NCBI GenBank assembly: GCA_039028975.1
Contig: JBCCHB010000053.1
Location: 30,254-94,253, forward strand
DNA: 64,000 nt
Direction of reading: 5' to 3'
Origin: JAHBNG01 sp039028975
GTDB lineage: Bacteria > Chloroflexota > Anaerolineae > Caldilineales > Caldilineaceae
Shown here: positions 53,424 through 62,377 of the stretch, in pieces
Layout of the letters: each line of letters begins with the position of its first letter
How positions within the stretch are numbered: the first letter of the stretch is position 1
Program-made: the position numbers and the translations under genes
The notes under the pieces: generated by a model
Databases searched by the model: none
The model's input: the letters and a program-made list of their open reading frames with translations, nothing else
What the model was told of the DNA's origin: nothing

Positions 53424-55133
53424 ATGAAACGAATTATCCCGCATGAGGAAATCCCAAATGACGTTCTTGCCCACTCGGAGGCATGGAAGAAAAAGCGTAG
53501 CGACTTTGACCCGGCGGCCTATAGTGCTGAGGTTTATGCAATCTTCCAGGCCATACTTCAGGTTCCTGATAGCGAGTGGAATGGGCAGAATAGCCTCAAC
53601 CGAATTCTAGTCCGTTTTCCCAGAGATGGCAAAGGACTCTATTCAAAGGCTCAACTCATCGCTGGGTATCGCCATCTTGTGGCCGAAGGGGATATGGACC
53701 CCGATCCACAGATTATGCGCCGAATCCGCATGAAGCCTATGCGTACGGCGAGCGGTGTTGCCCCCGTTACTGTGCTCACTGCCCCTGCGGGATGCCCTGG
53801 AAAGTGTATCTTCTGTCCAGATGATTGGCGGATGCCCAAAAGTTATATCTATGACGAACCGGGCTGCCAGCGAGCGGAACGGGATGGGTTTGATCCGTTC
53901 CGTCAAACTTTGGGACGTATTCGGTCATTTGAAAGTATTGGCCATGATGCCAGCAAAGTGGAGCTTCTCATTTTAGGCGGCACATGGAGCGCCTATAGCA
54001 AAGATTACCGGGAATGGTTTGTGCGTCGCTGCTTGGATGCCATGAATGGAGCGAATGGCCAAGACTATACACCGGTTGAGTCGTTATCTGCAACCCAGCA
54101 TCATAACAGCAGATCTAGCCATCGCAATGTAGGCCTCGTCATCGAAACTCGTCCAGACTGGATTACACCAGATGAGGTCATTCACCTGCGCCAACTGGGC
54201 GTTACCAAGATACAGATCGGCGTACAGAGTTTGGATGATCAGATTCTGGACTTGAATAAGCGGGGGCATAACGTAGAATCTGTGCGACAGGCATTGGGTC
54301 TTTTGCGGACGGCTGGCTTTAAGCTTCAACTCCACTGGATGCCCAACCTGTTTGGGGCAACCCTTGACAGTGATCATCGAGATTTTGCCCGGTTTTACGA
54401 AGATCCAGCTATTCGTCCTGATGAACTGAAGATTTACCCTTGCTCTCTCATCAAAGATACAGAACTCTATACTCACTGGGAGAATGGTGAATATCAGCCA
54501 TATACTGAGGATGAGCTTGTGGAACTTCTGGTGAACGTAAAGCCTACCATTCCACCATACACTCGGGTCAACCGCCTCTTTAGAGACATTCCAGCTCACC
54601 ATATTGAAGCAGGCGTCCGTATCAGTAACTTAAGAGAGGTGGTTCATGCTGAGTTGCTCAAAAAGGGGCAACGGTGCGGCTGTATTCGATGCCGCGAGGT
54701 AAAGCGTCGCCAGGTAAGCACTGAAGAATTGACGCTTCAGGTTCATGCCTATGAGACCGATCTGACTCAAGAATATTTCCTGGAATTTGTCACAAATGAG
54801 AAGAGTCCTCATCCGGGATTGATAGCTGGTTTCCTACGTCTCAGTTTGCCATTGCGCCCAGGCGTGGGTAGCCGTGCGTTTATCGATGAGATTGCCGAGA
54901 GCGCCATGATTCGCGAAGTACATGTCTATGGACCTGCCCTCTCACTAGGACTGACGAGCAACGGCCAGGCTCAACATGCTGGATTGGGAACGCAACTGAT
55001 CGAGGCTGCGCGAAAAATTAGTCGTGAAGCTGGTTTTGAACAGATTAGTGTGATTGCGGCTATTGGTACTCGGGAATATTATATGGCCCGTGGTTTTGAA
55101 CCGGGCACTCTCTATATGACTGGGCGTTTGTAA
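53424..55133 (+). CDS. elp3: Elp3-like tRNA uridine-34 radical SAM acetyltransferase
   Basis: 569 residues. Single-chain Elongator catalytic subunit that makes 5-carboxymethyluridine at tRNA position 34. The radical SAM cluster ligands are C124, C128 and C131 (GCPGKCIFCPDD). VELLILGGTWSAY, then GLVIETRPDWITPDEV and KIQIGVQSLDDQILDLNKRGH are in the same barrel. A zinc-binding pair lies in RCGCIRCREVK. The C-terminal GNAT domain (about 460-565) contains HAGLGTQLIEAA and YYMARGFEPG. Bacterial Elp3 of this kind is known from Dehalococcoides. No ribosome site precedes the ATG, which fits a leaderless start. The lipoprotein gene follows after 5 nt. Confidence 0.93.
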   Translation: MKRIIPHEEIPNDVLAHSEAWKKKRSDFDPAAYSAEVYAIFQAILQVPDSEWNGQNSLNRILVRFPRDGKGLYSKAQLIAGYRHLVAEGDMDPDPQIMRRIRMKPMRTASGVAPVTVLTAPAGCPGKCIFCPDDWRMPKSYIYDEPGCQRAERDGFDPFRQTLGRIRSFESIGHDASKVELLILGGTWSAYSKDYREWFVRRCLDAMNGANGQDYTPVESLSATQHHNSRSSHRNVGLVIETRPDWITPDEVIHLRQLGVTKIQIGVQSLDDQILDLNKRGHNVESVRQALGLLRTAGFKLQLHWMPNLFGATLDSDHRDFARFYEDPAIRPDELKIYPCSLIKDTELYTHWENGEYQPYTEDELVELLVNVKPTIPPYTRVNRLFRDIPAHHIEAGVRISNLREVVHAELLKKGQRCGCIRCREVKRRQVSTEELTLQVHAYETDLTQEYFLEFVTNEKSPHPGLIAGFLRLSLPLRPGVGSRAFIDEIAESAMIREVHVYGPALSLGLTSNGQAQHAGLGTQLIEAARKISREAGFEQISVIAAIGTREYYMARGFEPGTLYMTGRL

Positions 55134-55138
55134 AGCAG

Positions 55139-56491
55139 ATGGACAACCAGTTTGCTTCGATGCCTCGTCTATGGATATATGCGTTATTGCTATGTTCTCT
55201 CTTTCCTCTGACTGGATGTACGAATCTGAGTAATCGATTTTTCCGTCCTGCCCCTCAACTTCAGCTTGATCTCAACACCGTATTGCCAACCGATTGGTCC
55301 TCCATTGGCGCATTGCGAAACGTCAATTTAGATGGCGATGATGACAATGAATTTCTGCTCTTGTACAGCTATGATCAAGTGGCCGGTAGCGGACCCATTG
55401 GCGCTCTGATCTTTGACTTGCAGCTCGATTCCGCCTTTGTAACTGGAGATACGTCTGCAGAATTGATCCCGATCCCTAATCAGCCGACCGGATTCTACGT
55501 ACCCTATCGTATTTTACCCAATTATTGGGAGGTGGCAATCGGCATATCCACTTATACGTCGGCAGATCCTTACGCTCCCGTGGATCAATATGTTGCGCCT
55601 CCAGGGACCTTGGATAGCGATATCATTGTTCAACCGATTCAGCGGACAGGTGATGAGACAGGTGGAGAGGGTTCAGATCAAATCAGTGCAATCCGCACCA
55701 ATGCAAACGGTGTGCTTGAAGGTACCATAGATGAATTACTCATCTACGGGGGATCAACCCATCTGACGGTGATTTGGTGGAAAAATGCCTTTGACGGATA
55801 TGGCGTAGTTCAGCTTCACGCCCCCAATGGATTTGAGGATTTTGACTGGGGAGAAGGTGGCACGCCCAATGAGACGCCATTGCGTTCGGTTGTTGGCTCA
55901 TTTCCCCTCAATGATCGCAGCCGACTCTGTCGCAAAGTTCGCTATACCAGGGTACTTAGCCCCAAAGATAACGGACGAGATGGCTCTAAAGCAGCGATTA
56001 CATACGTAAGTACACCCTTAGGCATCCGCTTTTGCGATCCCATGCCCACCCATCCATTTTACCCTGAGGGGGTTGTATTGGCATATATGATGGATCCGTC
56101 AGGCCATGCCAATCTGGTTCAGGCATCAACCAACGCCCCCGAGGATACAGCTCAAATACGCGAGATGATCAATGCATACTTGACCGTTTTGCAATTTGAG
56201 ACTGGAGAAGATCGGGTTGAGACCTTGCAAACCCGAGCCGCAATTCCCCACCCTCCCAGACTCCCTGGTGGAACCCAGATTCCTTTAACTACCAATGTCT
56301 GTGTGGAAATTCAGTCGTTAGCAGAAGCAGCACCATTTCGCCAGCTTCGTTTTATCTTGCATTACAGGCCAGCAAACTTGGCCGCTAGGACAACTGACCA
56401 GTGGCTCATTGTCGATGCGCAGCAACAAAACTTGGCCCTTGATCAGATGACCTGTCGCACATTTATTCAGATGCGCCCGCCTGGTTCATAA
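55139..56491 (+). CDS. Lipoprotein of unknown function
   Basis: 450 residues. A type II signal peptide with the lipobox LTGC (residues about 24-27, PLTGCTN) predicts a lipid-anchored protein on the outer face of the membrane. The start overlaps nothing; it lies 5 nt after elp3. A mature-domain segment RNVNLDGDDDNEFLLLYSY looks like an FG-GAP/VCBS Asp-rich turn. The rest is beta-rich, with no recognised enzyme motif. Chloroflexota-type proteins of this sort are usually annotated only as hypothetical. It shares direction with elp3 but no functional link is evident. Confidence 0.72.
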   Translation: MDNQFASMPRLWIYALLLCSLFPLTGCTNLSNRFFRPAPQLQLDLNTVLPTDWSSIGALRNVNLDGDDDNEFLLLYSYDQVAGSGPIGALIFDLQLDSAFVTGDTSAELIPIPNQPTGFYVPYRILPNYWEVAIGISTYTSADPYAPVDQYVAPPGTLDSDIIVQPIQRTGDETGGEGSDQISAIRTNANGVLEGTIDELLIYGGSTHLTVIWWKNAFDGYGVVQLHAPNGFEDFDWGEGGTPNETPLRSVVGSFPLNDRSRLCRKVRYTRVLSPKDNGRDGSKAAITYVSTPLGIRFCDPMPTHPFYPEGVVLAYMMDPSGHANLVQASTNAPEDTAQIREMINAYLTVLQFETGEDRVETLQTRAAIPHPPRLPGGTQIPLTTNVCVEIQSLAEAAPFRQLRFILHYRPANLAARTTDQWLIVDAQQQNLALDQMTCRTFIQMRPPGS

Positions 56492-56496
56492 GCCTC

Positions 56497-56578
56497 TATG
56501 AACAAAAATGAAATAACTTGCTTGTTTGATGGAGCTACGCCCGAGCGAAACGCGCAAGTTATTTGTGACTCAACCCAT
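56497..56578 (-). repeat. Dispersed 75-bp intergenic repeat, family A, copy 4
   Basis: Read on the minus strand: CAAATAACTTGCGCG, TTTCGCTCGGG, GCTCCATCAAAC, GCAAGTTATTT. This is the best-preserved palindrome: AAATAACTTG at one end and CAAGTTATTT at the other. It lies between two convergent stop codons. Confidence 0.82.
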
Positions 56579-57204
56579 TACAAACTAGACGATCTCCGGC
56601 CCGACTCCCCACGGCGCCCTTCGCCGTCAATCCAGCTATGAAGCATTTCCACTACTTCTGCATCGTCAGAGGTAATGGCGATCTGCCCACCGTCGTCCAG
56701 GTCGCTGTACTCAATCTCCACCCGATCAATGAACTCGCTTAGCCGGGAAAGGCCACGACCGCCAAAGCCATCCTCACGAAAGCCGTTCCCCCTATGACCA
56801 CGTCTGGACATCCGTTCTTCCATCTTACCAGCCATCTCTTTGGCCATCTCTTCCATATTCGTCATCTGCTCAACCTGCTCAGCAAGTCGCTCTTGAATTT
56901 CAGTGATGGTATCGGTATCTTCAGCATCATTGGCCATCACTTGGAACAGAACACCATTCTCACTCTTCTCCCATGCCTGGCTCACTGCACGCATCTCGTC
57001 CCCATGACCGTCTCCGCGCATCCCGCCATGACCGAAAGGCATCATCTGTTCGCCAAAACGTCGCATCTCACCCATTCGCCCTCTATGCATCTCCTCAAAA
57101 TGGTGCATCATCCGGTGCATCATCGGTCCACAACCAGTGAGAAGCAAGAGAGAAACGGCCAAAAAAGCGAACGTAACAACTTTCCTACTCTTTAATCGAT
57201 TCAT
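56578..57204 (-). CDS. Met/His-rich lipoprotein
   Basis: 208 residues from ATG 57204 with GGGGGTT upstream. Lipobox LLTGC (about 22-26) then GPMMHRMMHHFEEMHRGRM, unusually rich in Met and His, followed by GHGGMRGDGHGDEM. Such stretches bind copper or other soft metals. A long helical segment (TITEIQERLAEQVEQMTNMEEMAKEMAGKMEERM) resembles CpxP/Spy-like or coiled-coil helices. No named family is claimed. A metal-binding or periplasmic-stress role is an inference. Confidence 0.68.
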   Translation of the reverse strand: MNRLKSRKVVTFAFLAVSLLLLTGCGPMMHRMMHHFEEMHRGRMGEMRRFGEQMMPFGHGGMRGDGHGDEMRAVSQAWEKSENGVLFQVMANDAEDTDTITEIQERLAEQVEQMTNMEEMAKEMAGKMEERMSRRGHRGNGFREDGFGGRGLSRLSEFIDRVEIEYSDLDDGGQIAITSDDAEVVEMLHSWIDGEGRRGESGRRSSSL

Positions 57205-57432
57205 GATTTAACCCCCAAATCAAACAAATATTGTACTTGATATATACTATATCATATACGTGGAGCGGCTTTATAGGTTGCATATTCCAATCAAGTTGAT
57301 TTCCCTATATAATGTAATGGGTTCTCGCAACCTGGGACATTCAAATTCGTACTATATAATGGATCCTATCAGGAAATAGTATAAGCAAACATCTACTCGG
57401 AGCATACGATTCAGTTTATTAAGGAAACAATC
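57205..57432. other. Divergent regulatory gap
   Basis: 228 nt, very A+T-rich. It carries the imperfect palindrome GATATATACTATATC near 57238-57252 and TATAAT at 57355-57360, a probable -10 for the small protein at 57433. The -35 is not clear. Confidence 0.35.
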
Positions 57433-57777
57433 ATGAACTTACAGAAAGAAACAACCATTCAATTAACGTTTAAAGGCTGGCACTTTTTCGTCATGGGGAT
57501 GCTGGTTACCCTCATCATGTTTGGTGGCGTCAGCGCCTGTTATCAAGGGCGCGATATCTCTCGCTGGACTGGACGTGCCCAACGCGTCGAGCTGCCTGAC
57601 GATTTGACAAGCTATGATAAAATTATCACCGTCTCATTCCACAAAAATGAAAGCGGCGAGACCCTGAAAGACGTGACATACATCGGGGCTGATGGATTGA
57701 TGCGTAGCAAAGAATACAAGGATTGGGGGCTGCTCGAAGGAGAGATTATTTGGGAGCTAACGGCAGAGCCAAGGTAA
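57433..57777 (+). CDS. Small membrane-anchored protein
   Basis: 114 residues, AAGGAA six bases before the ATG. One hydrophobic segment (about 18-37, FFVMGMLVTLIMFGGVSAC), then a short soluble domain (YDKIITVSFHKNESGETLKDVTYIGADGLMRSKEYKDW) that looks like a small beta sheet. The Cys at about 37 is not a good lipobox. No homologous family is recognised. It is divergent from the Met/His-rich lipoprotein. Confidence 0.6.
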   Translation: MNLQKETTIQLTFKGWHFFVMGMLVTLIMFGGVSACYQGRDISRWTGRAQRVELPDDLTSYDKIITVSFHKNESGETLKDVTYIGADGLMRSKEYKDWGLLEGEIIWELTAEPR

Positions 57778-57790
57778 AGATCCTTCCCCG

Positions 57791-57817
57791 GTGGGTCACT
57801 CTTAAAGAATGGCCCAC
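57791..57817 (+). terminator. Hairpin after the small membrane protein gene
   Basis: GTGGGTCA (57791-57798) pairs with TGGCCCAC (57810-57817), with one G-U pair in RNA, then TCTTTCC. It is 14 nt after the stop. Confidence 0.5.
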
Positions 57818-57885
57818 TCTTTCCAGTACTCCTTTCGTCTCTCCTCACTTTCTTCCCTTGGGTGCGTTTTAGTTTGGGGGTACAA

Positions 57886-57951
57886 GAGTGCGTCGCACTG
57901 TTCAATTGCGGATGGGCGCTTGGATCTTTCTCTGAACAGTGCGACGCACTC
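57886..57951. repeat. 19-bp perfect inverted repeat, 28-nt loop
   Basis: GAGTGCGTCGCACTGTTCA (57886-57904) and its exact complement TGAACAGTGCGACGCACTC (57933-57951). Each arm contains the near-palindrome GTGCG-T-CGCAC, so several dimer sites or alternative folds are possible. Confidence 0.8.
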
Positions 57952-58111
57952 GACTGGCTAACATTCTCGCCCCGAAACCCAAAGGTACCCCTTCCCTTGT
58001 TATCATTGCAACCAAGCACCAAGAATGATAAACTAGAATCAAGAATTCTCAGCGTAATAGGCGCGTCCTGTACTATATTATTGTATCCTCAACCTATACT
58101 CAAAGACTCCT

Positions 58112-61100
58112 GTGATTCACGTGGATGACAACCAGAACACTCCGGAACAGATAGGTTTCTACACGATTCGTGGCATAGTCGGACGTGGCGGCATGGCCAC
58201 AGTCTACCGTGCGTTCGACACCCGGGTCAATCAGGAAGTTGCCCTAAAAGTTCTCCCTCCCCATCAAGCCACCGATCCTGCTTATCTGCGCCGCTTTCTA
58301 GATGAAGGCCAAAAGCCAGCCGCATTAGATCATCCCAACATTGTCACCATCTATGAGGCGGGAGAAGCCGATGGCTACTACTATATTGCCATGGAGTTTA
58401 TCGCTGGCGGGACTTTGATTGCCTATCTGCAGGAACGCCAGACGCTTCTCTCCTACGAACAGACCATTGGTGTGATTAAGCAGCTCGCGTCTGGATTGGA
58501 TTATGCACACACTCAAGGTTTTTTGCATCGGGACATTAAGCCAAGTAATATCCTGATCACTGGCGACCTGCTCGACCCAGGCAATCGGGTTTTGATTGCA
58601 GATTTCGGCGTGGCTCGCCATACCATGGATGTGCAGCAGACCATGCTCACCCAAGCTGGGCATACGGTTGGAACGCCGGCGTTCATGTCTCCGGAACAGG
58701 CCAAGGGATCTCGGGAAATTGATCAACGTTCGGACATTTATAGCCTCGGGGTGATCGCCTATGCCCTTTTCACTGAAAAGCTCCCCTATAGCGGGGATAC
58801 TAGCTTGGTGGTGATGCACAAGATAGTCTATGAGGATCCAATTCCGCCAGAGAACCATAAACCCGATTTACCTCCAGGTATCGTCTATGCCCTCAAGCGT
58901 GTGCTATTAAAAGATCCGCCAGCTCGCTATCGGACAGCAGGTGACTTTGCAGCAGCATTAGAAGAAGGGATGACGTGGGTCCCAGGAAGCAGCACGATTG
59001 CGACATTGGCTCAGCCTGCCACTCCACTTCAACAGGCAAAAGTTACCACCCAAAAGAGTGGTTTTTCCTGGATGTGGCTTATTACCATTGTGGCGGCACT
59101 GCTTCTATTCTTTATTGGCCTGCTCTTTTTGGATACACCATTAAGCAGATGGGTTGGATTGGGCAATGAACCTGAATCTATCCCCGGTGGTCAGACGCTA
59201 CTCCTGAGAACGTACCAGGATCCCCAAAATCGATTTGTCATAGATGCACCGGATGAGTGGATAGAGAATAATTCTGAGGACGGCATTATCCTTGAGTCGC
59301 CTGATATTTCGGCGCGCATATTCGTTCGTCAACTTGGCGCAGAAAATGACGCGGCAGTTGATACGGAAAGTAACAACCTAAGGAGTAGTAACCCAGAGCA
59401 GGTAATTGAGCGTTATTTACAACAGACCAATTTACCACTCCGTGATCTGCAACCACTAGGGAAGATCGAAACCGAGCCGGCCCAACTGGAAATTTATCGA
59501 TATAGCGGGCGCTGGCAAGGCACAGATGTGTCAATTCAGCTATCTACCATGCTTGGTGCCCCAGACCAGGTACCCTATATCGTCGGGACAGTTGTAGATG
59601 ATGCGTACACAGCAGCTTATTCGCCAATATTTCTCCGCATTTTCGAGAGCGTGCGTTTGGTGGAATCATCAGCCACGCCCGTATCGATTGCACTCGCGAC
59701 GCCAACCACTCTTACACCAACAATTCCAACACAAACAGTTGGGATACAAATATCCCCGACAGTAGCCGTTGGTTTACCAGAAACAGTCGTCATAACTGAC
59801 ATTGGCACAGTCGCCCCTGCAACCTCCACAATGTTGGCATCCGTTTCTACCGTAACGCCTCGGCCAACAAATACGTCAGCAGCAACCCAAACAGAGACAA
59901 GCGCGCCAACCAATACGGCGGCTGATACGCCAACAAAAGCGCCATCCCATACATCAACAAATACTAGGGTTCCTCCAAGTCCCACAGCTACACCGTCAGA
60001 TACACCAACAATAGATCCCGCTGTGGTGGCAGCCACGTTGAAAATGGCAGCCGACGAGACCGCAACGGCACTGGCATCATCGCGTCCTTCTACAACGATT
60101 CCCTCAACAACACCATTGCCAGCTCGTACTGCAGCGACAACACCAACAGCAAGTGAAACAGAGAACCTAACATCGACACTGACCGATCTACCAACGGCCA
60201 CTCCTACAGAAACCGAAACTGCGACACCCAAGCCAACATCTACGTCCACCGACCTACCAACGGCCACTCCTACAGATACTGCAACCGACACCCATACACC
60301 AACGTCTACGTCTACAGATCTGCCAACAGCCACTCCCACAAAAACTGAAACTGCGACACCCAAGCCAACATCTACGTCCACCGATTTGCCAACGGCCACT
60401 CCTACAGATACTGCAACTGCGACACCCAAGCCAACTTCGACATCTACAGATCTGCCAACGGCTACGTCCACAGAGACCGAGACTGCGACACCCAAGCCAA
60501 CTTCGACGTCTACAGATCTGCCAACGGCTACGTCCACAGAGATCGAGACTGCGACACCTAAACCAACATCTACGCCCACCGAGCTACCGACAGCCATTCT
60601 TACAGAGACCGCAACGGTTGAACTGACTGGGATTCCATCTATAACGACAACAGAGCCTCAACGTTCAACGCCAACCCAAAGGCTAGCACCAACCCAAAGC
60701 CCGACACAATCATCCGGTGATTCTCGTGAGAGCACTATGGATCCAGATGAAAGCCTGCTTCCCATATCTGGAGATCCAGCCTCTACGGAAAATGCCTCAC
60801 TTCGCGGAGCCATTTCACGAGCGGGTGCCCGGGTTCGTGAAAACCCAGTACCAACATTGGAACCAACGCGTATTGCAAGGAATGCAAGCTCAGAAGCGGG
60901 GCCATCCGAACCGCCCAATGTCCCTCCAGCAGTCGATTCAACAGCTATGCCAGAGGCTACACCCAAGCCAACTGCAACTGCTGCGCCAACACAAAGTAGA
61001 GGGGCGACGCCAACCAGTCGTGCAACGGCTATCATCGCCACTACATCTACCCGCACAGCACGCCCAACCAATTCTGCTACAAATACGCCCAGAGCGACCG

Positions 61101-62107
61101 AAACCTTTACTTTGTCGCCAACAAAGAGACCAACAGCATCATCGACAAGCACCGCGACCGACACAGTAACTAGCACAGCCACTAGCGCAGCCACAAGCAC
61201 TGCGACCGACACCGCAACTAGCACTGCCACAAGCACCGCGACCAACACCGTAACCAACACATCCACTTGGGAGCCGACTAGCACATCGACTCGGACAGGG
61301 ACAGCGACCAGCACAGCAACCACGACACCCAATCGTACGCAGACTGTTGAAGCTGCTATGGCAACAGCCGTTGCCGAAACGGTCGAGGCCTATACGCTAG
61401 TGAAGACAGCCGTTGCAGCAACACTAACAGCGATTGCCCAACAGACACCACCCACGGCAACACCGACGAATACGTCCATAGCAACCAACACAAGCACACC
61501 AACAAGTACATTTACAAGATTCCCGACCAGGATCCCGACAAGTACGCACACGAGGACAGCTACTCCTGTGCCGACAGCTACCCAAACACCAACTGTTCCC
61601 ACAGCCACATCTACTGCCACATCTACTGCAACGGCAACGCAGACGACCACGGCAACCATTCCCCCTACGGCTGTGCCCACTGTCCCTCTCGAGACAGTAA
61701 CACCTTTGCCACCGACTGTGCCCCCCAATGCCTCAGTAACTTTGCTGGGGCCATTCGATCCTATATTGCGGGAACGGGTCGTATTTAGCTGGCAGTCCAA
61801 CATTACGCTGCAAGGGAATCAGTACTATGAGCTTGTATTTTGGGAGCCAGGACAAGACGTCATGGCTCACAGTTTTGGACCGGTAGGGGCCAAAACCGAA
61901 ACCACCGTCTCCGTCAATTTGGACGCCGCATCAGATGCCATCCCCCAATTTGCTTCAGGACGGGATTATCAATGGGGAGTACTCCTGGTTGAATTGAACC
62001 CTTATCGTCGTATTTCCCATTTGGGGGGGAGCCAGCTATTTCGCTACGAACGCAGTGGTGGCAATGGCGGTGGCGGTCCACGACCAACCAACACCCCACG
62101 AGGATAG
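58112..62107 (+). CDS. Membrane Ser/Thr protein kinase with giant Thr/Pro stalk
   Basis: 1331 residues from GTG 58112 (no ribosome site; GTG 58121 is possible). Hanks-type kinase about 15-280: GRGGMATVYRA, VALKVL, LHRDIKPSNIL, LIADFGVARH, GTPAFMSPEQ, DQRSDIYSLGVI. One membrane segment at about 318-341 (WMWLITIVAALLLFFIGLLFL). Outside, a domain about 360-515 resembles a stress-response/PsbP-like beta sandwich. Then about 650 residues of Thr/Ser/Pro/Ala stalk include seven 22-residue repeats, and a C-terminal beta domain (about 1205-1310) has GPFDPILRERVVFSWQ. No PASTA repeats. It probably senses wall or surface conditions. Targets unknown. Confidence 0.88.
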   Translation: MIHVDDNQNTPEQIGFYTIRGIVGRGGMATVYRAFDTRVNQEVALKVLPPHQATDPAYLRRFLDEGQKPAALDHPNIVTIYEAGEADGYYYIAMEFIAGGTLIAYLQERQTLLSYEQTIGVIKQLASGLDYAHTQGFLHRDIKPSNILITGDLLDPGNRVLIADFGVARHTMDVQQTMLTQAGHTVGTPAFMSPEQAKGSREIDQRSDIYSLGVIAYALFTEKLPYSGDTSLVVMHKIVYEDPIPPENHKPDLPPGIVYALKRVLLKDPPARYRTAGDFAAALEEGMTWVPGSSTIATLAQPATPLQQAKVTTQKSGFSWMWLITIVAALLLFFIGLLFLDTPLSRWVGLGNEPESIPGGQTLLLRTYQDPQNRFVIDAPDEWIENNSEDGIILESPDISARIFVRQLGAENDAAVDTESNNLRSSNPEQVIERYLQQTNLPLRDLQPLGKIETEPAQLEIYRYSGRWQGTDVSIQLSTMLGAPDQVPYIVGTVVDDAYTAAYSPIFLRIFESVRLVESSATPVSIALATPTTLTPTIPTQTVGIQISPTVAVGLPETVVITDIGTVAPATSTMLASVSTVTPRPTNTSAATQTETSAPTNTAADTPTKAPSHTSTNTRVPPSPTATPSDTPTIDPAVVAATLKMAADETATALASSRPSTTIPSTTPLPARTAATTPTASETENLTSTLTDLPTATPTETETATPKPTSTSTDLPTATPTDTATDTHTPTSTSTDLPTATPTKTETATPKPTSTSTDLPTATPTDTATATPKPTSTSTDLPTATSTETETATPKPTSTSTDLPTATSTEIETATPKPTSTPTELPTAILTETATVELTGIPSITTTEPQRSTPTQRLAPTQSPTQSSGDSRESTMDPDESLLPISGDPASTENASLRGAISRAGARVRENPVPTLEPTRIARNASSEAGPSEPPNVPPAVDSTAMPEATPKPTATAAPTQSRGATPTSRATAIIATTSTRTARPTNSATNTPRATETFTLSPTKRPTASSTSTATDTVTSTATSAATSTATDTATSTATSTATNTVTNTSTWEPTSTSTRTGTATSTATTTPNRTQTVEAAMATAVAETVEAYTLVKTAVAATLTAIAQQTPPTATPTNTSIATNTSTPTSTFTRFPTRIPTSTHTRTATPVPTATQTPTVPTATSTATSTATATQTTTATIPPTAVPTVPLETVTPLPPTVPPNASVTLLGPFDPILRERVVFSWQSNITLQGNQYYELVFWEPGQDVMAHSFGPVGAKTETTVSVNLDAASDAIPQFASGRDYQWGVLLVELNPYRRISHLGGSQLFRYERSGGNGGGGPRPTNTPRG
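60170..60615 (+). repeat. 66-bp tandem repeat array in the kinase stalk
   Basis: Nearly seven copies of a 66-bp unit coding for TSTSTDLPTATPTETETATP-K-P. Adjacent copies differ at about 5-15 positions, often at third bases. In-frame length means copy number can change without a frameshift. Confidence 0.9.
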
Positions 62108-62275
62108 TTCGGGTGTTTTGCCACGGGGTTTTGCATACCTACAAACCCATTTATACTCATCTCTGTCATATGCTTTGCCAGAAAAGTCTTGTTCCGACTC
62201 TAAAGCAATCTACTCTGGGGAAGTCCGAGGAGAGGGGACAGAACTTTTCTGGCCATCTATAGATGACCAACTGCA

Positions 62276-62361
62276 GTAGACACTGAGCCGCGCTTGAAAG
62301 CCGAAATCCGCTCTTATTGCGGCGGGCGATATCAACTCGGGTTTTCAAAACGACTGCAATA
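62276..62361. repeat. Palindromic repeat family B, copy 4
   Basis: TAGACACTGAGCCGCGCTTG at the left, an inner GAAAGCCGA/TCGGGTTTTC pairing, then CAAAACGACTGCAATAG. It lies between the kinase gene and the next exported protein, 16 nt before its start. Confidence 0.65.
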
Positions 62362-62377
62362 GCAAGGAGATATTACG

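Larger units (their letters stand above)
57778..58111 (+). other. Intergenic region upstream of the kinase
   Basis: 334 nt, containing a terminator-like hairpin (57791-57817) and a long perfect inverted repeat (57886-57951). The kinase promoter was not located with confidence. Confidence 0.4.

Noticed and set aside
59617..61803. Long minus-strand open frames rich in Val, Gly and Asp inside the kinase gene
   Set aside because: They are the antisense of the Thr/Pro-coding repeats (ACN/CCN codons give open GTN/GGN frames) and have no start signals or domains.
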